64,000 nt of DNA from Actinomyces sp. S6-Spd3 (GTDB taxonomy: Bacteria > Actinomycetota > Actinomycetes > Actinomycetales > Actinomycetaceae), in contig NZ_JRMV01000276.1 in assembly GCF_000758755.1 (NCBI RefSeq), forward strand, positions 119,910-183,909, read 5' to 3'. Below the pieces are notes generated by a model. That model saw only the letters and a program-made list of their open reading frames with translations. It was not told the DNA's origin and ran no database searches. This document shows positions 33,653-42,595 of the stretch, piece after piece (position 1 is the stretch's first letter; each line of letters begins with the position of its first letter). The translations under genes and the position numbers were made by a program.

Positions 33653-34498
33653 ATGACTGAAACAAGCAGACGAGCGCAATGGTTTTCCGATAACGAACGC
33701 AACTGGGACGACCGCGCCGAGCTGCACATGGCTGGCAACTACTGCGACTACCAGCGCCTGCTCGAGGAGCCGACGGCAATTAGTGACGAACTGGCCCAAG
33801 ATATCGAACGATTCGGCGATCTCGCCGGCAAAGAGGTCATCCACCTGCAGTGCCACGTCGGGACCGACACGATCGGGTTTGCGCGCCGCGGGGCCTCGCG
33901 CGTCATTGGCCTCGATCTGTCCGAGGCCTCGCTTGCCCACGCGCGCAGCATCGCCCAGCGCGCGGGCGCTGACATCGAGTTCATTCGCGCAAACGTGTAC
34001 GACGCTCGCGAAGCAGTGTCCGGCACCTTCGATCTGGTCTACACCTCGATCGGTGTCCTGTGCTGGCTACCCGATATCACCCAGTGGGCGCAAGTCGTCA
34101 CTTCCCTACTCAAACCCGGCGGCACCTTCTTCATCCGCGATGACCACCCGATGTTCATGACAATCGGGGAGGACATTTCCGACGGACTCAAGATTGAGCA
34201 GCCATACTTCGAGCAGGATGCTCCAATGACGTGGGATGACGATTCAAGCTACGTGGATTCTCCCGGTGCACCGCGGATTACTCACACAACAAACCACCAG
34301 TGGAATCACTCCCTTGGACAGATCGTCACAGCTCTCATCAACGCAGGGCTGGTAATCGATGCCCTTGAGGAGACTCCGCGCACGGCATGGTGCCCGTGGC
34401 CCGAGCTCATGGAACAAGATTCCACCGGAGGCTGGCATCTTCGTGAAAACCCCGAGCGCCTGCCCCTTCAGTTTGCGATCACCGCACACAAAAACTGA
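33653..34498 (+). CDS. Class I SAM-dependent methyltransferase (2)
   Basis: A 281-residue methyltransferase. Motif I reads VIHLQCHVGTDTIGFARRGA (residues 62-81), with VIGLDLSEASLAHA forming strand two and VYTSIGVLCWLPDITQWA the catalytic loop. The pattern 'HLQCHxGxDTIxxARRGA' marks a common uncharacterised family of cytoplasmic small-molecule methyltransferases. It starts four bases after the preceding membrane gene. Substrate unknown. Confidence 0.88.
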   Translation: MTETSRRAQWFSDNERNWDDRAELHMAGNYCDYQRLLEEPTAISDELAQDIERFGDLAGKEVIHLQCHVGTDTIGFARRGASRVIGLDLSEASLAHARSIAQRAGADIEFIRANVYDAREAVSGTFDLVYTSIGVLCWLPDITQWAQVVTSLLKPGGTFFIRDDHPMFMTIGEDISDGLKIEQPYFEQDAPMTWDDDSSYVDSPGAPRITHTTNHQWNHSLGQIVTALINAGLVIDALEETPRTAWCPWPELMEQDSTGGWHLRENPERLPLQFAITAHKN

Positions 34499-34515
34499 GA
34501 GTGCGCAGTCGGTAC

Positions 34516-35385
34516 TCACCCACCCATATGTGCCGACACGGCGCCTTTCTTTAGGGTTCCTCGCACCATGATGCAGTGTCCGAAGAACATCTGATCATCG
34601 TCGAAATAGGCGGTGAATGAGCCGCCTGCGCTCACTGAGATGCTGCTGAGCTCAATTCGCTGAGCAAAACTCTCTTGTGTAATTTCTGGAGCCTCGTCGT
34701 CCCCAGATTCCTGCCAATCACGAGCGCTCGCGGTCAATGAGCGCGCCGCGCAGGCACGCATGTCGCGGTCCCATTGTTCTTGACCTTCGAGCAGGCTCTT
34801 CATCGCTTTCCTGGCTTTCGTCCAGCTCGCCTTTTGAGCCGGGTTAACCTCCAACGAAATGTCGATTGACGCGCGGCGCCACTGAGCTTTCCCCTCAAAG
34901 ACCCCCAGGGTCTTATCCAGGGTTAGCTCTCCTAGGACCTCGTCATTCAAGATGATTGGCCTGCAATATTCAGCCAGAATCTCTTCCAACTCTGGACACG
35001 GCGGGTTCTCTTCACAAACCTCGACAACTCGAAACTGATTCTGCGAGGAAGCAGTAACAATCTCAGGTACTTCTTCGGGGATCTTCTTGCGTACCTTCAC
35101 GCGATAAATCGTCCGCTCTTTAAAGCGAGAAAATATATCTCCCGTATCATGGTCCTCATCAGTGGCGGGATAGACCAAGCGCCCTTCATTTGGGAACAAA
35201 GTACCGGTCTCGCACTCTACGTGCGCAAGAAAATCAACGGAAACTTCCCAAAATCCGTTCCTCTTGTTGGCTCCCTGTCCCTCAGCAAGGACAACAAGAA
35301 TCTCGCGTTCGTCGTCCTGAAAAGTACACTCCCATTCCGCCTGTGTCATGCGGTCTTTCGCACGCATGTACTCAAGTAAATTCAT
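34516..35385 (-). CDS. DUF2262-like protein
   Basis: A 289-residue soluble protein. The C-terminal half fits DUF2262: GELTLDKTLGVFEGKAQWRRASI and, near the end, FTAYFDDDQMFFGHCIMVRGTL. The N-terminal half is a separate beta-rich segment without a name. ATG 35385 is chosen for AAGGAGG upstream. DUF2262 proteins often occur as polyimmunity or accessory proteins near toxin genes; here it lies next to the nuclease gene. No function shown. Confidence 0.72.
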   Translation of the reverse strand: MNLLEYMRAKDRMTQAEWECTFQDDEREILVVLAEGQGANKRNGFWEVSVDFLAHVECETGTLFPNEGRLVYPATDEDHDTGDIFSRFKERTIYRVKVRKKIPEEVPEIVTASSQNQFRVVEVCEENPPCPELEEILAEYCRPIILNDEVLGELTLDKTLGVFEGKAQWRRASIDISLEVNPAQKASWTKARKAMKSLLEGQEQWDRDMRACAARSLTASARDWQESGDDEAPEITQESFAQRIELSSISVSAGGSFTAYFDDDQMFFGHCIMVRGTLKKGAVSAHMGG

Positions 35386-35558
35386 GAGGGTTCCTCCTTG
35401 AACGGCCAAGCGGGTACATTACAACGAACGCTACTCTACTCAAGGATCCGCGAGCTCAACACGCGCTTTGATCTACGCACAGATCTGTTGGTTCATTGTG
35501 GCACTTGGCAGTCAATTGTAGATTCTCTGACAACGAAGCACCCGCTTCCGAGCGCTAA

Positions 35559-37805
35559 CTATTTGCCTCGCCCATGGCATCTCCCGTACTTCATTCCGCT
35601 TCCGCATGGACAGGGCTGATTCCTCGCGATTCTTCCATACTGTTCTACATACTTGGCGACTCGAAAATCACCCATTCGCTCGCCGCGTTTTCTCAGTTCA
35701 TCAAACCGAGATGAAGGGATCTGAGAAAGGGTGATTGTTCGCATATCAACCGTTTGGAGGGCTCGGCTCGTATCGAATCTAAACGACAACAACATGCGTT
35801 CGTCTTCTTTGTTCGCAAGAAGGATGGTTGCAACATAGTCGAACATTTCTTGATCAGACATGACGTCAGACAATTCATCTTGAAACACGAAACACGTCAG
35901 ACGAAGTGAATTCCCGGTGCCTGAGAACGAAAGAACGACCTGTCTGCCAGTTGCGGCTTGTCTCTCCAGAGACATTTCAATGCCGTCAGATAGTTGCTCA
36001 CGTGCTTCGCTGGAGAAATCAAGCAGGTATGAGGAAACGTGAACAGCTTGAGGATTGCCAGAGCTGAGCAACACGTCAATTATTTCACGAAAGCGCTTAG
36101 GCATACTTTGCCGAGGCTTCTGAAGCTGGGGTGAAGGAGTGCCAAGCCGCTCGAAATATTCGTCCAATTCCTCTCTGTAACCTGACACATAAATGGTCTT
36201 ATCTTTCGCGATGCTGTCGACTTCTAGGGAATAGCAATTATGCGCAATGTACATGCCAAGGTGGTCGAGTTCGTCTTTGAGGATGAGCCTCTCATTGAGG
36301 GCCGCAATTTCTCTTTGTTTGAGGAAGTGGAGGAATTCTAGCGGATTATCGAAGTATTCCCTGTAAGTCATGAGGTCATCAATTGCGAGACAAGACACGC
36401 CTTCTTCAAGGTCTAAAAAACCAAGTTTCTCGGCACAAGCCGCATAAGTGTTAATGTTGTCTACCGTTACCGAGAGGCAGAAGATGCTCTTGATATCCGA
36501 GATATCAAGTACTTCCTTCGGCTGCATGTGCTCGTCGTAGAGGACCAAGTTAGTGTTGGAGCGGCGAATATAGTCTCTCATCTGAGCACATTGACTATTC
36601 GCTTTTCCTATCAGCTCTTTATAGCGATTGACGTGCGAAGCATAACCTGACACCGGCGGAGCATCAGTAAAGCTGCCAGCTTTAACTTCGATCACCAACA
36701 ACGCATCTCTATACCTAATCAGAAGGTCGTTTTCACTTCGATGCTTCTTACTTCCGTAATAGTTATCCCTATGTGTGGAGCACCCTGGAAGCATCTCCTT
36801 GAAAACCGATTCGACCATTCTTTCACTAGCCTCTTTTTGCCTTTGCTGCCATCGCTCCGAATAGTCGAAATCGGTACGCAGAATTAATTTCTGGATTGCC
36901 CTATAGAAATTATCGGTAAGCGCGTAGTAGTCGAAGCAGTAGCTGTCTCCGCCTATCTTGATGAATGGCCGTTCTACGATCGGAAGCGTAACTATCGGCC
37001 AATACTGCATTTCTCCTTCTTCGAAGAAACAAGCCTCACCCGGAGCAAACGACAGGGCATCGACAAAAGCCTCGGGCCAACCAGTAATCCTAGTGACATT
37101 GAAAAGGCTCACGGAGAACGCGTCTTCAACTGCTTTCACATCCTCGTCAGGAATACTCGAAATATCGAAGTCGTCAGCCAATCTTGCCTTGTCACAAAGC
37201 TTCCTCAAAGCATCCAAGCCTTCAAGTCGGCCGTTTAACAACGCTATTTCAATTTTTTCATATCCAGCGACCACTTCATTTGCCGTCACATCGAACAATT
37301 TTTGAAATTCATCATCGTGAGCGAGCACAAGTGGCCGAAGATAATCGATCTGAAGGAAGCGATATCTATTCCCTCTAACCATATGCATTAATTGAGCTTC
37401 GAAGGCCAGCTGACTTGTTTCACTGTCATCTCCGAGCTCCCGGTATCGGTAAAACAAGTATTTTAGCGACTTCAAAAACAGTATCTTTTGGTCATAAACA
37501 TACCTATGCGCTAGTCGGCCAATATCTTCATCAGAGACATGGGTGCAGATTGTGTTATCCGTTGCAGCGATGAGACTTTGCAGGTATTCGACGGGGCGGG
37601 ATGGCACATCATCTTGCCTGTAGAAGAGGACATCACCTTCAGGGATAGGATTGCTGAAAGTCGCGATATCGCTAACGGCCATTAGCAATATCTCTTGTCG
37701 ATCAATTTGAATGTATCTTCGAATAGATTCGATGCACTCGTTAATTTCTTCAGCCAGCTGTTTCATTCCGGCCGACGCCTCATTCTTAATTTCATTGCCA
37801 TTCAC
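35559..37805 (-). CDS. PD-(D/E)xK nuclease with SEC-C zinc motif
   Basis: A 748-residue protein in a region of lower GC than its neighbours. Residues about 350-380 hold a restriction-type nuclease core: ENDLLIRYRDALLVIEVKAGS. The chain ends with SEC-C, RNQPCPCGSGMKYGRCHG, a zinc motif in SecA and many conflict proteins. The rest is helical and without a named domain. GTG 37805 follows AAGGGG; ATG 37865 would add 20 residues. It is the third minus-strand gene after abiEi and abiEii. I propose a standalone defence nuclease; substrate unknown. Confidence 0.75.
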   Translation of the reverse strand: MNGNEIKNEASAGMKQLAEEINECIESIRRYIQIDRQEILLMAVSDIATFSNPIPEGDVLFYRQDDVPSRPVEYLQSLIAATDNTICTHVSDEDIGRLAHRYVYDQKILFLKSLKYLFYRYRELGDDSETSQLAFEAQLMHMVRGNRYRFLQIDYLRPLVLAHDDEFQKLFDVTANEVVAGYEKIEIALLNGRLEGLDALRKLCDKARLADDFDISSIPDEDVKAVEDAFSVSLFNVTRITGWPEAFVDALSFAPGEACFFEEGEMQYWPIVTLPIVERPFIKIGGDSYCFDYYALTDNFYRAIQKLILRTDFDYSERWQQRQKEASERMVESVFKEMLPGCSTHRDNYYGSKKHRSENDLLIRYRDALLVIEVKAGSFTDAPPVSGYASHVNRYKELIGKANSQCAQMRDYIRRSNTNLVLYDEHMQPKEVLDISDIKSIFCLSVTVDNINTYAACAEKLGFLDLEEGVSCLAIDDLMTYREYFDNPLEFLHFLKQREIAALNERLILKDELDHLGMYIAHNCYSLEVDSIAKDKTIYVSGYREELDEYFERLGTPSPQLQKPRQSMPKRFREIIDVLLSSGNPQAVHVSSYLLDFSSEAREQLSDGIEMSLERQAATGRQVVLSFSGTGNSLRLTCFVFQDELSDVMSDQEMFDYVATILLANKEDERMLLSFRFDTSRALQTVDMRTITLSQIPSSRFDELRKRGERMGDFRVAKYVEQYGRIARNQPCPCGSGMKYGRCHGRGK

Positions 37806-37903
37806 ATTTGCCCCTTGGAACACAACGCGCCGCAGCATAACCCAGACGAACGCTAAGTCAAACACCTTGCCATTTCAGTTCTTCTACTATTTGCCCGTAG
37901 AGC

Positions 37904-38758
37904 TTAACTGCCAATATTGGTCAACTCTTCGAGAACGGCCTTTGCTGTCTTGCAGCACTCTTGAAGCGAAATTCCTTTTGCGAACGGATTCTTCCTCACA
38001 TACTTCACCCACTGCGCTTGCATGACTGCGTCGCCGGCAACATCGTCAAGCACCTCTGCCCAGCGTTCAATGGCGGCTTGACTATTCCTTTTCTCGCACG
38101 TCGACGCCAAGGCGTTTCTCAACATTCCCATATCGATATCACTTCTTTTGACTCCCAGCAGGACATGGATGTCATAGAAGTCTCGCGGACGGGTGTTGGC
38201 AACGCCACGGGATACCACGGTCTCAAGTTTCTCAGCAAGCACCGTCTCAATCGGGTAGGCCATGAGGCTGATATCACCCTCATCAAAGAGGAGCGGGTAG
38301 CTATATTCCACCGCGTCCGGTGTAATCCGGTCACCAGTGGTAACGTCCACTGTCAGTGGGACCACCATGGGCGCGTAGATCCCCTTCAGGTGCACACGAA
38401 TACCCGTGTACTCATCGCTCTCTCGAATGTCCTCTGTCCTGTCAAACTCGAACTTCCAGTCATCGTCTGCTTGCACCGTCACAATGTCACGGAATGCTCT
38501 TTCTGCGGATTCGTGAGTAAGGGCGAACCCTCTGACCGTCGTATCCAGGTCCATTGTGGTCCTTGACCTGACGCCGACAAGGGAGGAGATGAGCACGCCT
38601 CCCTTGATGATGACGTTATTCCTCCACTTCGATCTCGAGAGGCGCTCGAGCAACCTCTCGAGGAGGTAGCTCTGCATGAGCGCTTGCGCAGGGATACCCG
38701 CCTCCTTGGCCATGCTATTCACGCGCGCCTTAAGCTGCGTTGTATTCTTTGTCTTCAC
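37904..38758 (-). CDS. abiEii: AbiEii nucleotidyltransferase toxin
   Basis: A 284-residue toxin of the AbiEii/AbiGii family (type IV toxin-antitoxin, abortive infection). The nucleotidyltransferase core is IIKGGVLISSLVGVRSRTTMDLDTTV: Gly53-Gly54 and metal-binding Asp70 and Asp72. Conserved later segments are EYSYPLLFDE and RPRDFYDIHVLLG. GTG 38758 overlaps the antitoxin stop (GTGA), so translation is coupled. Toxin activity is inferred from the family. Confidence 0.92.
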   Translation of the reverse strand: MKTKNTTQLKARVNSMAKEAGIPAQALMQSYLLERLLERLSRSKWRNNVIIKGGVLISSLVGVRSRTTMDLDTTVRGFALTHESAERAFRDIVTVQADDDWKFEFDRTEDIRESDEYTGIRVHLKGIYAPMVVPLTVDVTTGDRITPDAVEYSYPLLFDEGDISLMAYPIETVLAEKLETVVSRGVANTRPRDFYDIHVLLGVKRSDIDMGMLRNALASTCEKRNSQAAIERWAEVLDDVAGDAVMQAQWVKYVRKNPFAKGISLQECCKTAKAVLEELTNIGS

Positions 38759-39336
38759 AGCAGCACCTCCAAGTAGTTCCGGATCTTCCTCTCGACGCCG
38801 AGCTTGCGTGCATACTCGATGAGCTTCACAAAATCTCTCTTTGAGCTTCTGACATAAGTCTGCATCGCCGGGGTAACTATCTGCGCGTCGACCATACGCT
38901 GTCCCCTAACCAGGTCACAAAGTGTTCTCTCTAGGTCATACGCTCTGACTACGTTGCCGTGCTGGGTAGTCACTTCTGCCAACCCAAGCTCGAGTACCTC
39001 ATCGGCACAGGAACGGCAGACTATCCCCGACTCTCTGGCGGGTGTGGCATTGTAGGTTCTAGGAAAGGTCATGGTGAGAGAAAAGGGGGCACGATCGGTC
39101 ATACCATGCAGGAAGAGCGCCGTTTCATCGGAAAATACACCGCGCGAGAATCGGTGCTGGGCAACAAAGTATGGGTCCTCCCATGTCTCCGGAAGAGCGT
39201 AGAGGCCGCGTCCAGCTTGAACAAGCTCTCCCTTATCAACTGCCTCGGTGAGCTTCCTTCTGGGAATGCCAGCTGCAGTTGCCTGCGATGCGGACACGTA
39301 GCCGTTCTGCACTTTCGCAATCTCAATTAAGGTCAT
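38755..39336 (-). CDS. abiEi: AbiEi antitoxin / autorepressor
   Basis: A 193-residue antitoxin with an N-terminal winged helix (ASQATAAGIPRRKLTEAVDKGELVQAGRGLYALPET) and the AbiEi C-terminal region (DLERTLCDLVRGQRMVDAQI). It neutralises AbiEii and in the studied systems represses the operon by binding inverted repeats. A 44-bp inverted repeat at 39356-39399 is just upstream. ATG 39336 follows AAGAGG. A longer open frame to 39471 crosses the operator and is not used. Confidence 0.92.
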   Translation of the reverse strand: MTLIEIAKVQNGYVSASQATAAGIPRRKLTEAVDKGELVQAGRGLYALPETWEDPYFVAQHRFSRGVFSDETALFLHGMTDRAPFSLTMTFPRTYNATPARESGIVCRSCADEVLELGLAEVTTQHGNVVRAYDLERTLCDLVRGQRMVDAQIVTPAMQTYVRSSKRDFVKLIEYARKLGVERKIRNYLEVLL

Positions 39337-39355
39337 AATCGCCTCTTCTTTGCTC

Positions 39356-39399
39356 GTACATCTGTGCTGAATATTACTGCATATTAAGCATAGATGTAC
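39356..39399. promoter_or_regulatory. AbiE operator, 44-bp inverted repeat
   Basis: GTACATCTGTGCTGAATAT at 39356-39374 pairs with ATATTAAGCATAGATGTAC at 39381-39399; 17 of 19 positions are complementary around a 6-bp spacer. It begins 20 bp upstream of abiEi and lies in its promoter. Autoregulation through such repeats is known for AbiEi. Confidence 0.8.
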
Positions 39400-39453
39400 A
39401 CTTTTCGATGATTGAGCAATAAACTTGCACAAAAGAGCTTGAAGAAGAGAATT

Positions 39454-39489
39454 GGGCCCGGGAGTACTCACCAGAGTGCTCCCGGGCCC
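39454..39489. terminator. Strong GC-rich hairpin, ancestral guaA terminator
   Basis: GGGCCCGGGAGTACTC at 39454-39469 and GAGTGCTCCCGGGCCC at 39474-39489 form a 16-bp stem (one G-T wobble) with a 4-nt loop. On the minus strand it lies 30 bp beyond the right-hand 11-bp repeat, where the guaA transcript would have ended before the element inserted. The minus-strand T-rich tail is moderate. Confidence 0.75.
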
Positions 39490-39671
39490 ACGCGTTTAAG
39501 CCAACGTCGAAGATTAATTACTCCCACTCGGTGGTTATAGTTTTGCCGTCTCGTCACTCCAGTTGCACCCAGTTTTCGGCGGCATCTCGAAGTGAGTGCC
39601 GCTGAATGACGCGACGTCGCGTTTCATCGGCTTCGGGGACAAAAGCTGGGACAACTTCAAAAACCATTTTC

Positions 39672-39699
39672 AAACTCAGAGTATTGAGTTTTTATTTTT
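39672..39699 (+). terminator. Intrinsic terminator
   Basis: AAACTCA at 39672-39678 and TGAGTTT at 39685-39691 with loop GAGTAT, followed by TTATTTTTG. No gene lies directly upstream on this strand, so it may be a relic of one lost from the element. Confidence 0.55.
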
Positions 39700-39947
39700 G
39701 TCCCAAGGGGCACGGAGAGCCGCCTTTGGAGGCTCGATATCGCCGAAAAACGCCCGTTTTGAAACTCAACCGCCTTTGAGCCTGCAAACCACCAGCTTCA
39801 ACAGTAAGTGAGTCGACGCGGGTGGCTTACGAGCCGTTCACAAAACCGCAGGCCACAGGTCTTTGTCAACGATAAGCAAAGTGAATAGTCTCAGGTGGCT
39901 TGCCCATGAGTTGGCGTAAGCCTGTTTAGCAAAAGGCTAATCGGACA

Positions 39948-40013
39948 CGACAGGCCGCCCGCATGGCGACGGCGTTTCCCGTGCGGGCACAAACAGCCCT
40001 GCGTGCCCTGTCG
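39948..40013. other. Nested inverted repeat in element
   Basis: CGACAGG (39948) pairs with CCTGTCG (40007-40013), and inside it GCCCGCA (39957-39963) with TGCGGGC (39982-39988). A two-level hairpin of this size in a gene-poor part of a mobile element could be an origin of transfer, a recombination end or a structured transcript. Nothing decides between these. Confidence 0.3.
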
Positions 40014-40042
40014 CGCGATATCCCAATGCGACGTTCAGAACC

Positions 40043-40243
40043 CTACCCGCCAAGCAGCCACCTCGCGAAATTCAGCACGAGCACGCCCTCCCGGGTATGG
40101 GGCTCATGCCTCGTGCGAGTGATGAGAATCTTCGGGAATGCATCCCCGATGGATAGAATCGGCGCAATCTCCCTCTCGAGCGTCGAATCGGCGCCGATAT
40201 CGTCGCTCACATACACTTTCCTTCCCGGTTTCGAAACTTGGAA
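40043..40243 (-). pseudogene. C-terminal remnant of DUF4143-type ATPase
   Basis: About 65 codons on the minus strand, ending at TAG 40043, read KVYVSDDIGADSTLEREIAPILSI, then DAFPKILITRTRHEPHTREGVLVLNFARWLL. This is the nuclease-like C-terminus of AAA/DUF4143 ATPases ('LxxIxDxFPKxxI...GIxVxNxxxxLL'). Upstream of about 40243 the frame is broken and no Walker motifs are found. It is a decayed fragment inside the element. Confidence 0.55.
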
Positions 40244-40454
40244 GGCAGTATGCGCAAGGATGCGTCGAGGTGCGATCCCAGTCGTACCATGCCAGCAGAG
40301 ATGTCGAGGCACATTCGTTCATGCTGCAATGCGGGCATCGGAGATGAAAAACAGCCCGTCGGGTAGTCATGGGCGTGCGGGAGCCCGCATCAGTAACCTG
40401 CCTCCTCGGTTGTCCCTTCTTTGCATGGTCGTCTACATAAAGGAGGAACCAGCC

Positions 40455-40736
40455 ATGCAGATCAGCATGCTTGCCCTTCTTGGGTCACGGACCGGGGAGG
40501 CGAGGGCCTCCGTCGGGACCGCCCCGAGCAACCGGCATATCCAAGGAATGACAAGGCTCGATCGCTGTGCTGGTCAGGATGCCGAAGCGGGCCGTCCGCC
40601 AATCGGAATGCGGGTCAGGATGCTGCAACGTGATTCCAGCTGCAGGATACGGCTCCTTTGCGGTTGCCGCAAAACCTGCTGGCAACATTCTTACTATCCG
40701 AATGATGTACGCATCCCTTGGGATCGTTTCGCCTGA
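40455..40736 (+). CDS. Hypothetical small protein (doubtful)
   Basis: A 93-residue frame beginning MQISMLALLGSRTGEA behind AGGAGG at 40441-40446, 8 bases from the ATG. The rest is Arg/Cys-rich and has no domain or membrane segment. The SD is the only positive evidence. It could be a truncated or chance frame. The region from 39530 to 40870 otherwise holds only the remnants described. Confidence 0.3.
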   Translation: MQISMLALLGSRTGEARASVGTAPSNRHIQGMTRLDRCAGQDAEAGRPPIGMRVRMLQRDSSCRIRLLCGCRKTCWQHSYYPNDVRIPWDRFA

Positions 40737-40878
40737 CCAGGGCCATCTTCAGCGCCTCATCGGCCAGCTCGGCAGGCGCCTCTTCCACGCGTAATAGCCC
40801 TGGCGGGTCACCTATGCAACCAAAGATACAAAAGGAATCGAATGGCCAGAGAGGATTGCCCTTTCCGATGGTCGATTC

Positions 40879-40908
40879 TTGACAGGCAAACTCAAGCCTC
40901 GTTAATAT
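40879..40908 (+). promoter_or_regulatory. Consensus promoter of the resistance operon
   Basis: TTGACA at 40879-40884 and TAATAT at 40903-40908, 18 bp apart, match the housekeeping consensus closely. Transcription would begin near 40915, upstream of the leader peptide. Confidence 0.75.
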
Positions 40909-40948
40909 TACATGGTTTGCCAGACCGAATTAACAAAGGAGGGGTGTC

Positions 40949-40984
40949 GTGGTTGGTCTTTTCCGCACGTGGATGAGCGCCTAG
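40949..40984 (+). CDS. Leader peptide of resistance operon
   Basis: GTG 40949 starts an 11-residue frame, MVGLFRTWMSA, ending TAG at 40982-40984. AGGAGG at 40937-40942 is six bases upstream, a perfect ribosome-binding site for which no other gene exists. The last two codons (AGC GCC) form one arm of a hairpin with 40990-40995. A ribosome stalled on the peptide would therefore change RNA folding downstream. Macrolide-stalled leader peptides work this way in other resistance operons; here it is inference. An overlapping GTG at 40944 gives a 10-residue alternative with poorer spacing. Confidence 0.65.
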   Translation: MVGLFRTWMSA

Positions 40985-41017
40985 AAAGCGGCGCTGTTGT
41001 GGCGTCGCGTTGTTTTT
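40976..41017 (+). terminator. Attenuator: competing hairpins and U-tract
   Basis: Hairpin A is AGCGCC (40976-40981) with GGCGCT (40990-40995), overlapping the leader's end. Hairpin B is GCGGCGC (40988-40994) with GCGTCGC (41002-41008), one G-U pair, followed within two bases by a T-rich run at 41010-41017. They share 40990-40994 and cannot both form. B is an intrinsic terminator before the efflux gene at 41048. Confidence 0.65.
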
Positions 41018-41047
41018 CTGCACGCCATTTCACGATTGGACATAACC

Positions 41048-42334
41048 ATGATATTTGAAACCTCTCGGCGCAGGTCTGTTTCGCTGTGCCATTCATGGCA
41101 ATTTAAGATTTGTTTCGTATGGGGCGGGGAGCTCGTGTCGACATTGACGAGCTTGATTCTCCAAATGGGTCTCATTTGGCATATCGCCCTCACGACAGAA
41201 TCATCTTCCCTCCTCTCCCTGGCATCGTTAGCAGGCTTTCTGCCGATTGCTTTGTTCGGAGTCCTTGCGGGCGCCGTTGTCGACAGGCTGCCTTTGAAAC
41301 GTGTTCTCATCGGCGCCGACCTCTTCGTTGCCGCGGTGGGCGCCGCCTTGGCGATTGCCTCGTTGGCCGGCAGCTTACCTGCGTGGTCAATACTCATCGC
41401 CCTGTTTCTCCGCGCAGCTGGCACTTCGTTCTACACGCCGGCCTCCCAATCCCTCACGCCCCATCTCGCCCCGCCAGAGCATCTCGTTCGCCTATCGGGA
41501 GTGATGCAGGCGATTCAGTCCGCCGGATACATTCTTGGCGCCGCGCTCGCGGCAGTGATTTATCCTGTGGCGGGCATTACCGCCATGATTGCCCTCGACG
41601 TGCTGGGGGCGCTTTTCGCTTCTCTAGCTGTCCTCGCCGCTCAGATAGACGCAGGAGGACTCGACGAAGCCGACCGCAGCTCGTCCTTTTCCAATAAAGT
41701 TCGAGAACTTTTCTCTGAGATTTCGGACGGCTACAAGCTGATCAGGGGATACAGGGGGCTGTTCGCCCTTCTTTGGTGCGGGTTCGTCTTCGCTTTCGCG
41801 TTCTCCCCACTCGCGGCATTGTTCCCAATAATGACCTTGGGACATTTTGGCGGTAGCACGGGGGATGCTGCTTTGGTGGAGGTCCTTTTCTCCGCAGGCA
41901 TGCTGGCTGGGTCCGGCATTTTGGCGGCCACGGGAGGGTTCCGCAATAGGTCGCTCACCATGGTCGCCGCGATCGCCGGCTTCGGCGTCGTCGCAATCGC
42001 ATCCGGATTGATCGGCCCGTCGCTGTTCGCCGTTTTCCTACCGGCGAGCTTTCTTATGGGCGCATGCTCCCCGTTGTACGCGGGAACCCAGACTGCCCTT
42101 ATGCAGGAGCAGATACCTCCTGAGTACCTAGGCCGCGTTTTCGGCCTCTACGGAACCATCATGGCGTGGGCCATGCCCATGGGCCTCGCGGCCCCCTCCG
42201 TTTTTGCGGATCTGCTTGGAGCTCCGTTATGGTTCGTCGGCTCTGGAGCGACCATGGTACTGCTTGCGATGGCTATGCTGCTTGCTCCGAGCGTCCGAAA
42301 CGTGGGGAAAAGAGATACCGGGCGGATTCAATAG
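41048..42334 (+). CDS. Mef-like MFS macrolide efflux protein
   Basis: A 428-residue, 12-helix MFS transporter clearly related to Mef(A)/Mef(E). The N-terminal GGELVSTLTSLILQMGLIWHIALT, GFLPIALFGVLAGAVVDRLPLKRVLIGADL and C-terminal EQIPPEYLGRVFGLYGTIMAWAMPMGL regions follow Mef. It pumps 14/15-membered macrolides in known relatives. ATG 41048 is set by Mef alignment; the RBS is weak. It is the first structural gene of the operon, with the Msr(D)-like gene 261 bp downstream, as in mef-msr(D). Similarity is moderate, so substrate range is not certain. Confidence 0.85.
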   Translation: MIFETSRRRSVSLCHSWQFKICFVWGGELVSTLTSLILQMGLIWHIALTTESSSLLSLASLAGFLPIALFGVLAGAVVDRLPLKRVLIGADLFVAAVGAALAIASLAGSLPAWSILIALFLRAAGTSFYTPASQSLTPHLAPPEHLVRLSGVMQAIQSAGYILGAALAAVIYPVAGITAMIALDVLGALFASLAVLAAQIDAGGLDEADRSSSFSNKVRELFSEISDGYKLIRGYRGLFALLWCGFVFAFAFSPLAALFPIMTLGHFGGSTGDAALVEVLFSAGMLAGSGILAATGGFRNRSLTMVAAIAGFGVVAIASGLIGPSLFAVFLPASFLMGACSPLYAGTQTALMQEQIPPEYLGRVFGLYGTIMAWAMPMGLAAPSVFADLLGAPLWFVGSGATMVLLAMAMLLAPSVRNVGKRDTGRIQ

Positions 42335-42595
42335 CCCAAGTATTCGAAAAAAAGAGGCGGCAGCCATCGGTTCACGCGTCAGCCTTCAAGCCCTTGCGAC
42401 GACGAGGTATTGCGCCGACATCCCACATCGCGCTCCTTATTCGTCGCCAACTATCATTTTCGGATTTGCCGGCTTGCGCAAGGTCAAAACGCTCGCGCCG
42501 GCAATTGGGCAAAGGCGAAAAATCGACGTGAGCAATCTTTTTTGGCATGGCTGCGCTTCCAGTAAAAGGCTAATACACAAAAGGCGGTTCAACCT
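42335..42595 (+). promoter_or_regulatory. mef-msr intergenic region
   Basis: The 261-bp gap contains TTGCCGGC (42466-42473) and GCCGGCAA (42497-42504) as a perfect inverted repeat. A 26-codon frame starts at GTG 42528 and overlaps the ABC-F start; its RBS is poor. A short frame MAALPVKG is at 42547. In mef-msr(D) a leader peptide sits here, but none of these is well supported. Confidence 0.35.

Noticed and set aside
39963..40454. Long frame in front of the small protein at 40455
   Set aside because: Arg/Ser-rich antisense reading of the DUF4143 remnant; no RBS or family sequence.
39931..42574. Short direct repeat AAAAGGCTAAT at 39931 and 42564 as element ends
   Set aside because: Internal to the candidate element, 11 bp only, and not associated with gene boundaries on both sides.
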